A stretch of 52,822 nt of DNA from Gammaproteobacteria bacterium. GTDB lineage: Bacteria; Pseudomonadota; Gammaproteobacteria; Pseudomonadales; Pseudohongiellaceae. A model generated the notes under the pieces. That model ran no database searches and had not been told where the DNA came from. It saw only the letters and a program-made list of their open reading frames with translations. The stretch lies in NCBI GenBank assembly GCA_002729315.1, contig PBTW01000096.1:1-52822 (forward strand), written 5' to 3'. The translations under genes and the position numbers were made by a program. Below, piece after piece: positions 9,202 through 17,475 of this stretch (within the stretch, counting starts at the first letter, position 1; every line of letters starts with the position of its first letter).

Positions 9202-9576
9202 TTAGACGCAGGATTCTCTCTTAGATTTAAGGAAGGCAATTATCTTCCATAAATCGTTTTCGCCTTCAGGGAAATTTGTACCGAACCCTACCATTCTTGT
9301 ATTCGACACTCCATTGGTAATCGTGTTGAAGATTTGTTGGTCTGAACCGCCATGTTTCCATTCACAATCAAACAAATAAACGGCGTCGACTCGCTCTGGA
9401 GTAAGTTTATGGCAGTAGCCGGCACAAGTTCCAACAAACAGCGATCGCCCGCGCGAAAGCGCATTGGAGTCGGCAAGCAACGCGTCAGCCGGACTACCAA
9501 CCTCCCGAGCGTCTCCGCACGCCACCATAACTGAGGAAACGACCGCAAAAACCGTCGATTTCAATCGAACCACCAT
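9202..9576 (-). CDS. Small lipoprotein c-type cytochrome with a CX3CH heme site
   Basis: A 124-residue exported monoheme cytochrome. A lipoprotein-type signal ends in VMVAC (lipobox), placing it on a membrane face in the periplasm. The heme site reads GTCAGYCHK: three residues, not two, lie between the cysteines (CX3CH); the codons at about 9410-9427 confirm this. A plausible sixth ligand is the Met of NTRMVGFG. Two extra cysteines (FDCEW and the C-terminal ESCV) are present. The position directly upstream of a PQQ dehydrogenase without its own heme domain suggests it takes electrons from that enzyme. I believe similar small proteins occur beside PQQ dehydrogenases in marine Gammaproteobacteria, but I cannot search for them. 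Confidence 0.85.
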   Translation of the reverse strand: MVVRLKSTVFAVVSSVMVACGDAREVGSPADALLADSNALSRGRSLFVGTCAGYCHKLTPERVDAVYLFDCEWKHGGSDQQIFNTITNGVSNTRMVGFGTNFPEGENDLWKIIAFLKSKRESCV

Positions 9577-9746
9577 TCTGATATTCCCTTTAATTCGGAC
9601 CGGGTTCCTACTACAAAAATGGACTTTTTGTATCTACCAGTCAATACCTTAATCTCTTAACTTGATACCAAATTCAGCCATAATTCATAGATATCTACGC
9701 GCACTGATTTTGTGCATGAACATATTCCTCGCAAACAAGACTAGGC

Positions 9747-9766
9747 TTGAATCAAGCTTGATTCAA
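9747..9766. repeat. Perfect 20-bp palindrome, possible operator
   Basis: A perfect 20-bp palindrome with arms TTGAATCAAG/CTTGATTCAA, centred on AAGCTT. It lies in an AT-rich intergenic stretch (9577-9870), 171 bp upstream of the CX3CH cytochrome start and downstream of the CIA30 gene. Its size and symmetry fit a dimeric regulator site for the cytochrome-PQQ dehydrogenase operon; no cognate regulator is nearby. Confidence 0.4.
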
Positions 9767-9870
9767 AATTACGCAGGAGGAAGAGCTTACTCGAAAGGAT
9801 TTCAGGGTTTGGAGCAGCACCGAGAAACTCGCGCGAACGCCACGACGAAATTGTTGTGCAAAGTGATGCG

Positions 9871-10461
9871 CTAGTGACCTTCGGCGTAGGCCTCAACTCT
9901 GATGAGGCGAAGTTTGAACGGGCCATCCGTCTTATCGTACTGATAGAGCGCGAACGCTCTGATGTTACCAATGTCCAGTTTCGGCCCGTCCAGCTTGAAT
10001 CCGCGAAATTGCGGCAGAAAGCGCTCAAACGGAACATCGATCACGTTGACTTCACCCGAGACCGTTTCAAAATCTGCCCAGTAGTTGATTTTTCGGCCAC
10101 GCCAGCGTGCATCGGTCTGCAGCGACCAGGTATAGCGTCGGCCATCCGCTTTCACCGTGAGCCGGATCCCATCGTAGTCAGCCAGGTCCAGCTCAAGGGG
10201 CTGGGAGCGAATTGAGCTGAAACCGCCACCGTTGGTGTTGGTACTCCCGGAGAAAACCAGTCCAGACGCATCGATGCTGAAAGCGCCCTCACTCTGGCCC
10301 CCCATCACATTATCGTTTTGGACATACCAGCCGACGTCAGGACTGTCCTGTTCGAAGGCAGTAAGCAGCAAGGGTTTCACAGGGTCTGGCTCCTCAGCCG
10401 TCAACGACTTACTCAGCAGGAGGCAGGCTGACAGACCAGTTAAGACTATCTTTCGCCACAT
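9871..10461 (-). CDS. Exported CIA30-domain protein
   Basis: I take the start at the ATG beginning MWRKIVLTG (10461), giving 196 residues with a clean signal peptide (LTGLSACLLLSKSLTAEE). The frame is open further upstream to 10557, but that part is polar. The mature protein is a CIA30-type (complex I intermediate-associated protein 30) beta-sandwich. Evidence is the conserved W/N/D-rich start VGWYVQNDNVMGG, SGSTNTNGGGFSSIRS, and LADYDGIRLTVKADGRRY, then the closing RAFALYQYDKTDGPFKLRLIRVEAY. Eukaryotic members help complex I assembly; exported bacterial copies are better seen as carbohydrate-binding-like domains of unknown role. There is no obvious operon partner. Confidence 0.85.
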   Translation of the reverse strand: MWRKIVLTGLSACLLLSKSLTAEEPDPVKPLLLTAFEQDSPDVGWYVQNDNVMGGQSEGAFSIDASGLVFSGSTNTNGGGFSSIRSQPLELDLADYDGIRLTVKADGRRYTWSLQTDARWRGRKINYWADFETVSGEVNVIDVPFERFLPQFRGFKLDGPKLDIGNIRAFALYQYDKTDGPFKLRLIRVEAYAEGH

Positions 10462-10733
10462 AGCAGTTTCGGGGACCATGTGGGTAAAACGCCAGTAACT
10501 GAAAGATAGTTCAAACCGGAAATTAGACGTGTCACCGCGCCTGACGCGCGGTGTCAAGGCAGTTATTACACGACTCGCTTATCTCTTATCGCATGAAGAA
10601 GCACAAGTATCAGCGTTCACACAGCCGCCGCACGCAGTGATTGTTTTACTGCAACAGACTGATTTCTGCTTACCACTGTACTGCCTTTTCATTTTAGCAA
10701 AGAATCAATCGTCTCACGCATCAATAGAGAAGG

Positions 10734-11714
10734 TCAGTTACTGGATTGCTGTCTGTCCCGGGCGCGCCCGGCGCTGAGGATGTTCTCAATGGCATAGTTC
10801 CCCTCGTGGCAGGCGTATTCATACATTACGTAGTCATGATCCTGAGTCAGGGGCATTGAGATAGTAAAGGGCCTGGTCAGGTTCTCCGGGTCAGTCACCC
10901 GCGCTTCCCAAATAATTGTATCCGCGTTGACCCGGGTGAAGCGCTCAAGCACGTGAAAATCTTCGGAGATCGGCACGCCCTTGAGGCGTCCTCCCGCCAT
11001 GCTGTTGGCCAGCATGCCCCGGTCATTGAAATTGGTCGTCTCTATCTCCAGCGTGTCACCATCCCAGCGCGCCACTGAATCCCCCATCCATAGCTTCACC
11101 TTGTCATCGATGTGTGCGCTCTTGGTCAGCGAGATGGTGCGCACGTCATGGATCATCTCATAGACGATGGTGAAGCTCTCGTCGGTCTGCAGGAAACGAT
11201 AGGCATTGTTATAGCCTGCCGGCAGCATGGAGCCCGGCACCCCTCTCGTGATGCAGCGATCCCAAACCGTGTGAAAGATGTAGTCATTCTCGACGCTGGC
11301 AAAATAGAAATCCCGCGTCGCCAGCGCAGACTCGCGAATAGGCGCACGCCCGTTCGGGGGATCAACTATCATAGACGTCTGACCGGTCGAGAGAACGGTA
11401 TCTCCGGAATCAAGCCAGACCTGATTATAGCCGCCAACGCTGCCGCCCGCTTCAACCACAATATTGTTGTCGTTACGCTCTCGCCGCTGCGCGATGTTCC
11501 GCTCCATCAAGGCAATTTCATCCTCGCTGAGAAATGCTCTGCCTGACAACGCAGCCGGTCGCTCGATAGGCGTGATAGTGTCGTTTGTCCATACGCCCGA
11601 AAAATCAGGCTGACCATTCGCAAGCCGGGGCACCAGATAATCCTGCGCACTGACGGCAGAGCAGGCGAGGACGGCATAAGCCGCCAGTGTTTGGGAGAAA
11701 GACCGTCTTCGCAT
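10734..11714 (-). CDS. Exported protein of unknown function
   Basis: A 326-residue secreted protein: signal peptide with basic start (MRRRSF) and AVSAQ cleavage region, followed by LANGQPDFSGVWTND. That phrase (PxLxNGxPDFSGxW) is common at the start of mature exported proteins in Acidobacteria and marine Gammaproteobacteria that lack a known function. Also visible are MIVDPPNGRAPI and WDGDTLEIETTNFNDRG. The latter recurs in this same group and may be part of a small beta-barrel. A strong ribosome site (GAGGAGA, seven bases before the ATG) confirms the start. It is divergent from the PhoD-like gene. I do not assign an activity. Confidence 0.8.
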   Translation of the reverse strand: MRRRSFSQTLAAYAVLACSAVSAQDYLVPRLANGQPDFSGVWTNDTITPIERPAALSGRAFLSEDEIALMERNIAQRRERNDNNIVVEAGGSVGGYNQVWLDSGDTVLSTGQTSMIVDPPNGRAPIRESALATRDFYFASVENDYIFHTVWDRCITRGVPGSMLPAGYNNAYRFLQTDESFTIVYEMIHDVRTISLTKSAHIDDKVKLWMGDSVARWDGDTLEIETTNFNDRGMLANSMAGGRLKGVPISEDFHVLERFTRVNADTIIWEARVTDPENLTRPFTISMPLTQDHDYVMYEYACHEGNYAIENILSAGRARDRQQSSN

Positions 11715-12124
11715 GATTTATCTCCTCACAGTGACAATGGGCGCGAACCGCAAGCCTTCAGCATACACCTGAGGTGGTTTTTGTCGCAAATCGCCTGGCG
11801 GACGTTCCGTAAACATAGCGTTGCCAGACTCAGACAACAAATTTACTGACGAAGAATCCGACAATGTTCCATGGGCGCCCTCAGATGTTCGCTGCGAATG
11901 CCTCAGAATCACCGGCGCACCGAATTACCAACACCCTCCTCGTAAAGCTCGCCGCCCGAGCCCGCAGCGCGATCTGTACTCAGACCAGTCGCCGTGGCGC
12001 GACACTTACGGTAGGATGCGGTCAGTCGTCAAGAGGGTCCGGCTAACGTTGAACAATATGAGAGTCTGTTGGTCGAGGGTTGTGTCGGCCAGGTCAGGTT
12101 GCAGGATCTCACCTGGAGAAATTC
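11715..12124. other. Intergenic region between divergent genes
   Basis: About 410 nt between the exported unknown protein (minus) and the PhoD-like gene (plus). It presumably holds both promoters. Several short frames cross it on both strands, but none shows protein-like features. I see no clear operator or RNA structure. Confidence 0.35.
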
Positions 12125-13789
12125 ATGAAGAATAAAAACAACAAGGAAATGTATCTGTCTTCTCGCGGGCGTCGTAAGTTCTTGAGAACAGGCGCTGGCA
12201 GCATGGCAGGCGCCTGGCTATCAGCTTTGCCCTGGCAAGACCTCATGGCTCAGCAGGATCTTAACCCGATTGAAGAAAACTGGGATGCCGGGATCGTCAG
12301 ACATCTTCTGCCGGCTGTAAATCATTCGACCTTCTTAATCAAAGCCTCGTTCAACCGTCCTCTTGAGTCAGCACCGACCCTGCAGATCCGAGAAGGATCA
12401 AACCGCCTAGAGGCAGTCGGTATCTTGAACGACACTGCAGGCGAATTCTGGCAGTTCTACACCACCGATCTGCGTCCGGATACGCAGTACGAACTCACGC
12501 TCCGGGACGGCGTCGGTAATTCGCTGTGTGAATCCTGGCCGCTCTCTACCTTTCCTTCACCACAGCAAAATCCTGACAGGGTAAGAGTCCTGTTCTACAC
12601 CTGCGCCGGTGGCCGTGAAGGGGAATATTTCGGCATAGGAGACCGTCGGGACAATTTGCCCGTGTCGATTCGCAAGAGAATTTTACAAAGAGGCCTGTCC
12701 TTTGCACCCCAAGTCGCGGTTGCCAATGGTGATCATATTTACTGGGATCTGCACACCTGGCAGGGAGAACAGGCGGGCGAACTGAGTGCGCAGGGACGAC
12801 AGTCAAACTTTGACTTCGCAAACAGAGTGCTCGGTGGTAGCAATGAAATAGCCCTGAAGCTCGCCGCGGGCCCGCAGATCGTCCCCCTTTACGGCACGAC
12901 CTTCCGGTCAACACCAGTCTATTTCCTGCAGGACGATCATGATCATTGGGAGAATGACTCGCCACTGACCTATCCGGTGCCCTGGTTCCAGCTGCAACTG
13001 GCCCGCACAACTCAACAGCTGTATTACCCAGAGTTTCTCTCCGATGCCAATCGCTCTGTCGGTCTGCCCTTTTCTTCCAGCTCGGAACGCGGAGAGCTCT
13101 CCGAGAGCTTTGGCACACTGCGTTATGGAGATTTACTGGAGGTTCTCCTGTATGACGTCAGGCGCACTCTCAATGTGGGAGATTTGAACTCGGTGTTTCT
13201 GGATCGAACCGTTGAAAACTGGCTTGCCGAGCGGACCGCCTCAACAGACACGCGGCATCTGGTTCACGTTCCGTCCAATCCACCTGGCTGGACAGCAGGA
13301 AAGTGGGGGGAGTGGTATCCGGATGTCTTGCATCCTGAAACCGGTGAGCTGACCACTCAGATTCCGAAGCCACACTGGCGCCGGGGCTGGGCTGAACAGC
13401 ACGACAGAATCATGCAGTCTCTGGCGGACATGAAGCACCGCAACCCGATGGTAATTTCCGGCGATCTTCATGCGACAGGGGTGGGCGCCATGCTCGGCTC
13501 CGGCAACCGCAGTTTTGCCGACAACCCGATAACCACGGTCTTATGCGGCCCTGTCAGCACCGCTGAGTGGGGATTCCCCTCCAACGTAAGAGGGGTTGCG
13601 GCAGCGCCTTCAGCATATCTAGATTTTCAGGAGCAAATTCCACCCATTGAGGAGCATGGTTTCAGCATTGTCGATTTCGGGCGGGATCGCATTGAGCTCA
13701 AGCTGTTCAAGTGGGACGTCAACTCACAGCCCCTGAGCGCCATCGATTCGCTGGAACCCTATCATGCATTTGCAGTGGAGCGCCCCTAG
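12125..13789 (+). CDS. Tat-exported PhoD-like metallophosphatase
   Basis: A 554-residue protein. The start is the ATG at 12125, preceded by CTGGAGAAATTC (GGAG ribosome site); the longer frame from 12080 lacks one. The N-terminus is a twin-arginine signal (RGRRKFLRTGAG) with a hydrophobic Ala/Gly/Trp region ending near MAQQ, so it is exported folded. A fibronectin-like N-terminal domain is followed by a PhoD-type calcineurin-like phosphoesterase domain. Metal-site motifs are VANGDHIYWD, LQDDHDHWEND and VISGDLHATG. Relatives hydrolyse phosphodiesters or phosphomonoesters in the periplasm using Fe/Ca. The long insert between the GDH and GDLHA motifs is usual in the family. It stands alone; no pho-box was recognised upstream. 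Confidence 0.9.
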   Translation: MKNKNNKEMYLSSRGRRKFLRTGAGSMAGAWLSALPWQDLMAQQDLNPIEENWDAGIVRHLLPAVNHSTFLIKASFNRPLESAPTLQIREGSNRLEAVGILNDTAGEFWQFYTTDLRPDTQYELTLRDGVGNSLCESWPLSTFPSPQQNPDRVRVLFYTCAGGREGEYFGIGDRRDNLPVSIRKRILQRGLSFAPQVAVANGDHIYWDLHTWQGEQAGELSAQGRQSNFDFANRVLGGSNEIALKLAAGPQIVPLYGTTFRSTPVYFLQDDHDHWENDSPLTYPVPWFQLQLARTTQQLYYPEFLSDANRSVGLPFSSSSERGELSESFGTLRYGDLLEVLLYDVRRTLNVGDLNSVFLDRTVENWLAERTASTDTRHLVHVPSNPPGWTAGKWGEWYPDVLHPETGELTTQIPKPHWRRGWAEQHDRIMQSLADMKHRNPMVISGDLHATGVGAMLGSGNRSFADNPITTVLCGPVSTAEWGFPSNVRGVAAAPSAYLDFQEQIPPIEEHGFSIVDFGRDRIELKLFKWDVNSQPLSAIDSLEPYHAFAVERP

Positions 13790-14014
13790 GGCACTCTGAC
13801 AACAGTTCCACCAAATGGCCGCACAGGCACAGCGCTGATTTCTGCGGGATACTGCTTAGACTGGCGATGGGAATCGAATCCTACTCGCTAATCAGCAAGA
13901 GAGAATTTTGCTGCCCGCAAGCATATTTTCCATTACCATCGCGCCAATAGCAGCGCTTCAGTGAATACAGCGCTCCAATCCTGAAGCCACATTCAATCAG
14001 AGAGCAAATAGCAC

Positions 14015-15439
14015 GTGTCGCAAGTAAAATCCTTCAGCAAAAGCGTCGATCTTATGTTCGATAGAGCCGCCGATCTGGTGAGCATTTCACCGGGCCTGCG
14101 AGAAAAAATCCGAGTCTGCAACGCGACCTACACCACCCGATTCGGGGTACGCCTGCGCGGTGAAGTTCAAACCTTTACCGGCTATCGGGCAGTTCATTCG
14201 GAGCACATGGAACCGGTGAAGGGTGGCATCCGCTACGCACCATCGGTTAATCAGGATGAAGTCGAAGCGTTGGCCGCGCTGATGACTTACAAGTGCGCGC
14301 TGGTTGACGTGCCTTTCGGCGGATCCAAGGGCGGGCTATGCGTTGATCCCGGAGATTACAGCACAGAGGAATTAGAGCAAATCACGCGCCGTTTTGCGGC
14401 AGAACTGATCAAAAGAGATCTCATCCACCCTGCGCAAAACGTCCCCGCCCCAGACATGGGGACAGGTGAGCGTGAGATGGCGTGGATAGCGGATCAATAT
14501 TTGCAAATTCAGCCAACCGATATTGATGCAAAGGCTTGTGTCACTGGCAAACCGGTGTCAATGGGAGGAATTGCCGGCCGCACCGAGGCGACGGGCCGCG
14601 GAATCCAATACGCGCTCAGAGAATTTTTCCGAGACAATGAAGATGTCGCCCGAGCCGGCCTGACCGGCTCACTTGACGGCAAAAGAATACTCGTCCAGGG
14701 ATTGGGTAACGTGGGCTACCATGCAGCAAAATTCCTCAGTCAGCAGGATGGCGCGATTATCACTACAGTGGTTGAGAGAGACGGAGCGGTTGCTGCGGAA
14801 TCTGGTATCGATGTGGAAGCGCTCAAAAGCTGGATTCAGGAGAAAGGCGGGGTCACCGGATTTCCCGGCGTGCAAGCTGTGGGTTCACCGGAGACGGCGC
14901 TAGAGCTGGAATGCGATATTCTGATTCCAGCTGCCACCGAAGGGGTGATCCATGCCGGTAACGCTGCGAAAATCCGTGCACCGCTGATCATTGAAGCCGC
15001 GAATGGCCCGGTGACTGCTGAAGCGGATCATATACTCCGCGAGAAAGGCTGCGTCATCATTCCTGATCTTTACGCCAACGCAGGCGGCGTGACCGTATCC
15101 TATTTTGAATGGGTCAAGAATCTCAGTCACATGCGCTTCGGTCGCATGCAGCGCCGGGAGCAGGAGGCGCGCAACGAGCTGATTGTAAGGGAGCTGGATG
15201 CCCTGTCGGAATCCCTGGGTAACGCGTGGGCGCTTTCGGAAAGTTTTCGGGACGAGTTCAAAGCCGGCGCAAATGAAATCGATCTGGTGCGCTCAGGTCT
15301 TGATGACACCATGCGTAAAGCCTTTCAGGAGATGCGGGCGGTGCTGAAGGAAAAAGATGGCGTCAGCGACTTCAGAACCGCAGCCTATCTGGTGGCCATC
15401 GAGAAAATCGCAGAAAGCTATCGGATAAGAGGACATTAA
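14015..15439 (+). CDS. gdhA: Glutamate dehydrogenase (Glu/Leu/Phe/Val dehydrogenase family)
   Basis: A 474-residue cytosolic dehydrogenase interconverting glutamate and 2-oxoglutarate plus ammonia. Substrate-site motifs are VKGGIRYAP, MTYKCALVDVPFGGSKGG (catalytic lysine region) and APDMGTGEREMAW; the dinucleotide site is VQGLGNVGYHAAKFL, of the NAD-type GxGxxG form. The ELECDILIPAATEGVIHAGNA and PDLYANAGGVTVSYFEW stretches complete the family pattern. The start is a GTG at 14015 with AGAGAG ahead of it. Length is slightly above the 410-450 usual for the small hexameric enzymes, because of a longer C-terminal helical part. NAD rather than NADP use is an inference. The gene stands alone. Confidence 0.93.
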   Translation: MSQVKSFSKSVDLMFDRAADLVSISPGLREKIRVCNATYTTRFGVRLRGEVQTFTGYRAVHSEHMEPVKGGIRYAPSVNQDEVEALAALMTYKCALVDVPFGGSKGGLCVDPGDYSTEELEQITRRFAAELIKRDLIHPAQNVPAPDMGTGEREMAWIADQYLQIQPTDIDAKACVTGKPVSMGGIAGRTEATGRGIQYALREFFRDNEDVARAGLTGSLDGKRILVQGLGNVGYHAAKFLSQQDGAIITTVVERDGAVAAESGIDVEALKSWIQEKGGVTGFPGVQAVGSPETALELECDILIPAATEGVIHAGNAAKIRAPLIIEAANGPVTAEADHILREKGCVIIPDLYANAGGVTVSYFEWVKNLSHMRFGRMQRREQEARNELIVRELDALSESLGNAWALSESFRDEFKAGANEIDLVRSGLDDTMRKAFQEMRAVLKEKDGVSDFRTAAYLVAIEKIAESYRIRGH

Positions 15440-15785
15440 GCGCAGCAAGAAGTCAGACAGCGCCGCCTAGCAATCTCGAGACTTTTCTCCGGGATCTTGA
15501 GCAGCGTTCTGACCCGATTCCCGGCTGACAACGCCGGCAATCTGCCTGCAAGCAGCTACATCGGATATGCTTGCTAGAACTGACCACTTCCGGTCGGTCA
15601 TGTGCGATTCCGTCGACGCGAGGCCGACTCTCGGCTTGTCCCGAAATCCAGCCGAGAGGTCACTACCCGTCGCACGGCTCGGGCGTGTATTTTTGGCGCA
15701 TCCGTGATTAACTGAGTCGGGAACAGGCAGCAGAACCCTTAGCTACACCTGATCATTCAGTCAAAAGAACAAGAAGCGGAACATC
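15440..15785. other. Intergenic region with hairpin
   Basis: 346 nt between gdhA and the sterol-desaturase-family gene. The main structure is a 9-bp inverted repeat CTCTCGGCT (15628-15636) / AGCCGAGAG (15650-15658) with a 13-nt loop. It has no T-run. It may act as an mRNA structure or a protein site. Nothing else stands out. Confidence 0.4.
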
Positions 15786-16880
15786 ATGATTGACAATTTT
15801 TCTCTCAAACCGATGATTCTGGTCATTCCCGTCCTGCTGGCTCTAGTCTTTATCGAGTTGGGCTTTGCTTACCTCAAAGGCCGGAAAGTCTATAACTTTC
15901 AGGATTCGATAACTTCTATCAACATCGGTCTGCTCAGCCAGTTCGTCAACTCCACCGGCGCAGTCTTTGGCGCGGTTATGTATGCCCTGATTGAGGCACG
16001 CTATGGCACCTTTGAATGGTCCACTGCAAGCCCATTCACCTGGATCTTCGCCTTGCTCTTGTATGACTTCCTCTACTACTGGGTGCACCGGACCGGGCAC
16101 ATGGTGAATATCTTCTGGGCGGCTCACATCACTCATCACAGCAGCGAAGAATTTAATCTGTCCACTGCAATGCGACAGGCTTCAACGGGCTTCTACTTCA
16201 AATGGGTGTTTTACCTCCCTCTGGCGGTTCTCGGCATTCCCGTTGAAGTTTATGTCATTGTTGGCCTTGTCGATTTGCTGTATCAATTCTGGGTGCATAC
16301 CCGCTTGATCGGCAGACTCGGCTTTCTGGAATGGTTCCTCGTCACCCCTTCAAACCATCGGGTACATCACGGGCAGAACGACTACTGCATTGACCGAAAC
16401 TTCGGCGGAATCTTCTGTCTGTGGGACAGGCTGTTTGGCACCTATGCCGATGAACGCGAGGAAGAGCCCATTGTGTACGGAATCAGAAAGCCGCTCGAAA
16501 GCTGGAGTCCAGTATGGAGTAATCTCCACTACTACAAAACGCTCTGGCTGAAGGTAAAAAATGCCAGGAGCTGGCGCGAAGGACTGATGTTCATCGTAGC
16601 CGAGCCGGATTGGTCGCCGGCAGATACAGAGAATACGTCAACAAAATCCCCAATGGTCGATTCATACCAAAAGCACAGATCTCATGCGCCGACCTCAATC
16701 CGGCTTTCAGGTATCGCCACCACGCTAGTGGCCCTGACGTTGTTAATACTTTATCTGGGCACGCGAGATCAGATACCGCTTGCCCGGCAGCTCATATTCG
16801 TCGCGATTGTGATCGGGCTGTTCGCAGGTATCGGAAAAGTCTGGAGTCTAGAGAAATTTCAGGCGCCACAGCATGACTAG
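15786..16880 (+). CDS. Sterol desaturase / fatty acid hydroxylase-family membrane oxygenase
   Basis: A 364-residue integral membrane di-iron oxygenase. The histidine clusters of the family are all present: HRTGH (101-105), HITHH (114-118) and HRVHH (191-195), with His171 also available. Membrane helices lie before the first cluster, between clusters two and three, and at the C-terminus (LSGIATTLVALTLLILYLGT and a following helix). The C-terminal helices beyond the catalytic part resemble the alkylglycerol-monooxygenase-like subgroup. The substrate (a lipid, sterol-like or ether-lipid) cannot be told from sequence. The ATG lies shortly after an AAGAAGCGGAAC stretch. The next gene overlaps its last eight bases, so the two are probably translated together. 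Confidence 0.92.
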   Translation: MIDNFSLKPMILVIPVLLALVFIELGFAYLKGRKVYNFQDSITSINIGLLSQFVNSTGAVFGAVMYALIEARYGTFEWSTASPFTWIFALLLYDFLYYWVHRTGHMVNIFWAAHITHHSSEEFNLSTAMRQASTGFYFKWVFYLPLAVLGIPVEVYVIVGLVDLLYQFWVHTRLIGRLGFLEWFLVTPSNHRVHHGQNDYCIDRNFGGIFCLWDRLFGTYADEREEEPIVYGIRKPLESWSPVWSNLHYYKTLWLKVKNARSWREGLMFIVAEPDWSPADTENTSTKSPMVDSYQKHRSHAPTSIRLSGIATTLVALTLLILYLGTRDQIPLARQLIFVAIVIGLFAGIGKVWSLEKFQAPQHD

Positions 16881-17454
16881 CCTGGCTATTACCGACGGCC
16901 TGCTGTGCCTGGTTGCCGCGGCGGCGGTAGCCAACTCCAGACTACCACTGGCGTTTCGCATGGGGTCGGCGCTTCTTGCCGTCACCGCTGGCCTGGGGGT
17001 TCTGAGATTCAGCGACTTGCTGCCGCTGCCCACGCTGCACGGTTTCTTCTCAGCTTTTAGTGCCTCTTCCGCCTTCCTGCTGATGGCAGTCAGCACCATC
17101 TGGACGAGCAGTGCCGGAGCCACCCGGGCCAAGTATGCTTCGATCCTGCTGATCGTTTCAGGTGCTGTTGGATTCATGATGGCAGATTTATTCGAACTGA
17201 CCCGGTTCGGACAAGTTGTGGCGGTGCTGTGCGTGCTACAGATTATCGTTTACGCAGCCAGACACAGACTGCTGAGTGCCTTAGTGGGGGCGGTCGCACT
17301 GGAATTGGGGTTCATCCTGTTTGCGACGGGCCAGCGCGTTTCGAACCTGCTACAGCCGGGCGACTTTCTCCATCTGCTGACTGCGGCTGGCCTTTCGCTG
17401 CTAGTGTGGTACCACCGGCGTTCGCCGCACGCCAGCTCGGTGCGGTCACGCTAG
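16873..17454 (+). CDS. Small integral membrane protein coupled to the desaturase-family gene
   Basis: A 193-residue, very hydrophobic protein with about six membrane helices (for example ITDGLLCLVAAAAVA, LLMAVSTIWTS, ILLIVSGAVGFMMADLFEL, VGAVALELGFILFATGQ). The ATG at 16873 lies inside the end of the upstream gene, an eight-base overlap that implies translational coupling. I recognise no named family. The coupling to a membrane di-iron oxygenase suggests a partner or accessory role, which is inference only. Only 21 nt separate its stop from the stop of the convergent quinohemoprotein gene. Confidence 0.72.
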   Translation: MTSLAITDGLLCLVAAAAVANSRLPLAFRMGSALLAVTAGLGVLRFSDLLPLPTLHGFFSAFSASSAFLLMAVSTIWTSSAGATRAKYASILLIVSGAVGFMMADLFELTRFGQVVAVLCVLQIIVYAARHRLLSALVGAVALELGFILFATGQRVSNLLQPGDFLHLLTAAGLSLLVWYHRRSPHASSVRSR

Positions 17455-17475
17455 TACCGCCAGGCTCGCCACAGT

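Noticed and set aside
9662-9874. 70-codon plus-strand frame overlapping the 20-bp palindrome
   Set aside because: Composition is not protein-like, it lacks a ribosome site, and it runs into the CIA30 gene on the other strand.
11821-12135. 104-codon plus-strand frame upstream of the PhoD-like gene
   Set aside because: Rich in Arg/Pro/Ser in the manner of chance frames in GC-rich DNA; overlaps the promoter region and the true PhoD start with its GGAG site.
12546-13118. 190-codon minus-strand frame opposite the PhoD-like gene
   Set aside because: A shadow of the phosphatase gene, rich in Arg and Cys, with no ribosome site.
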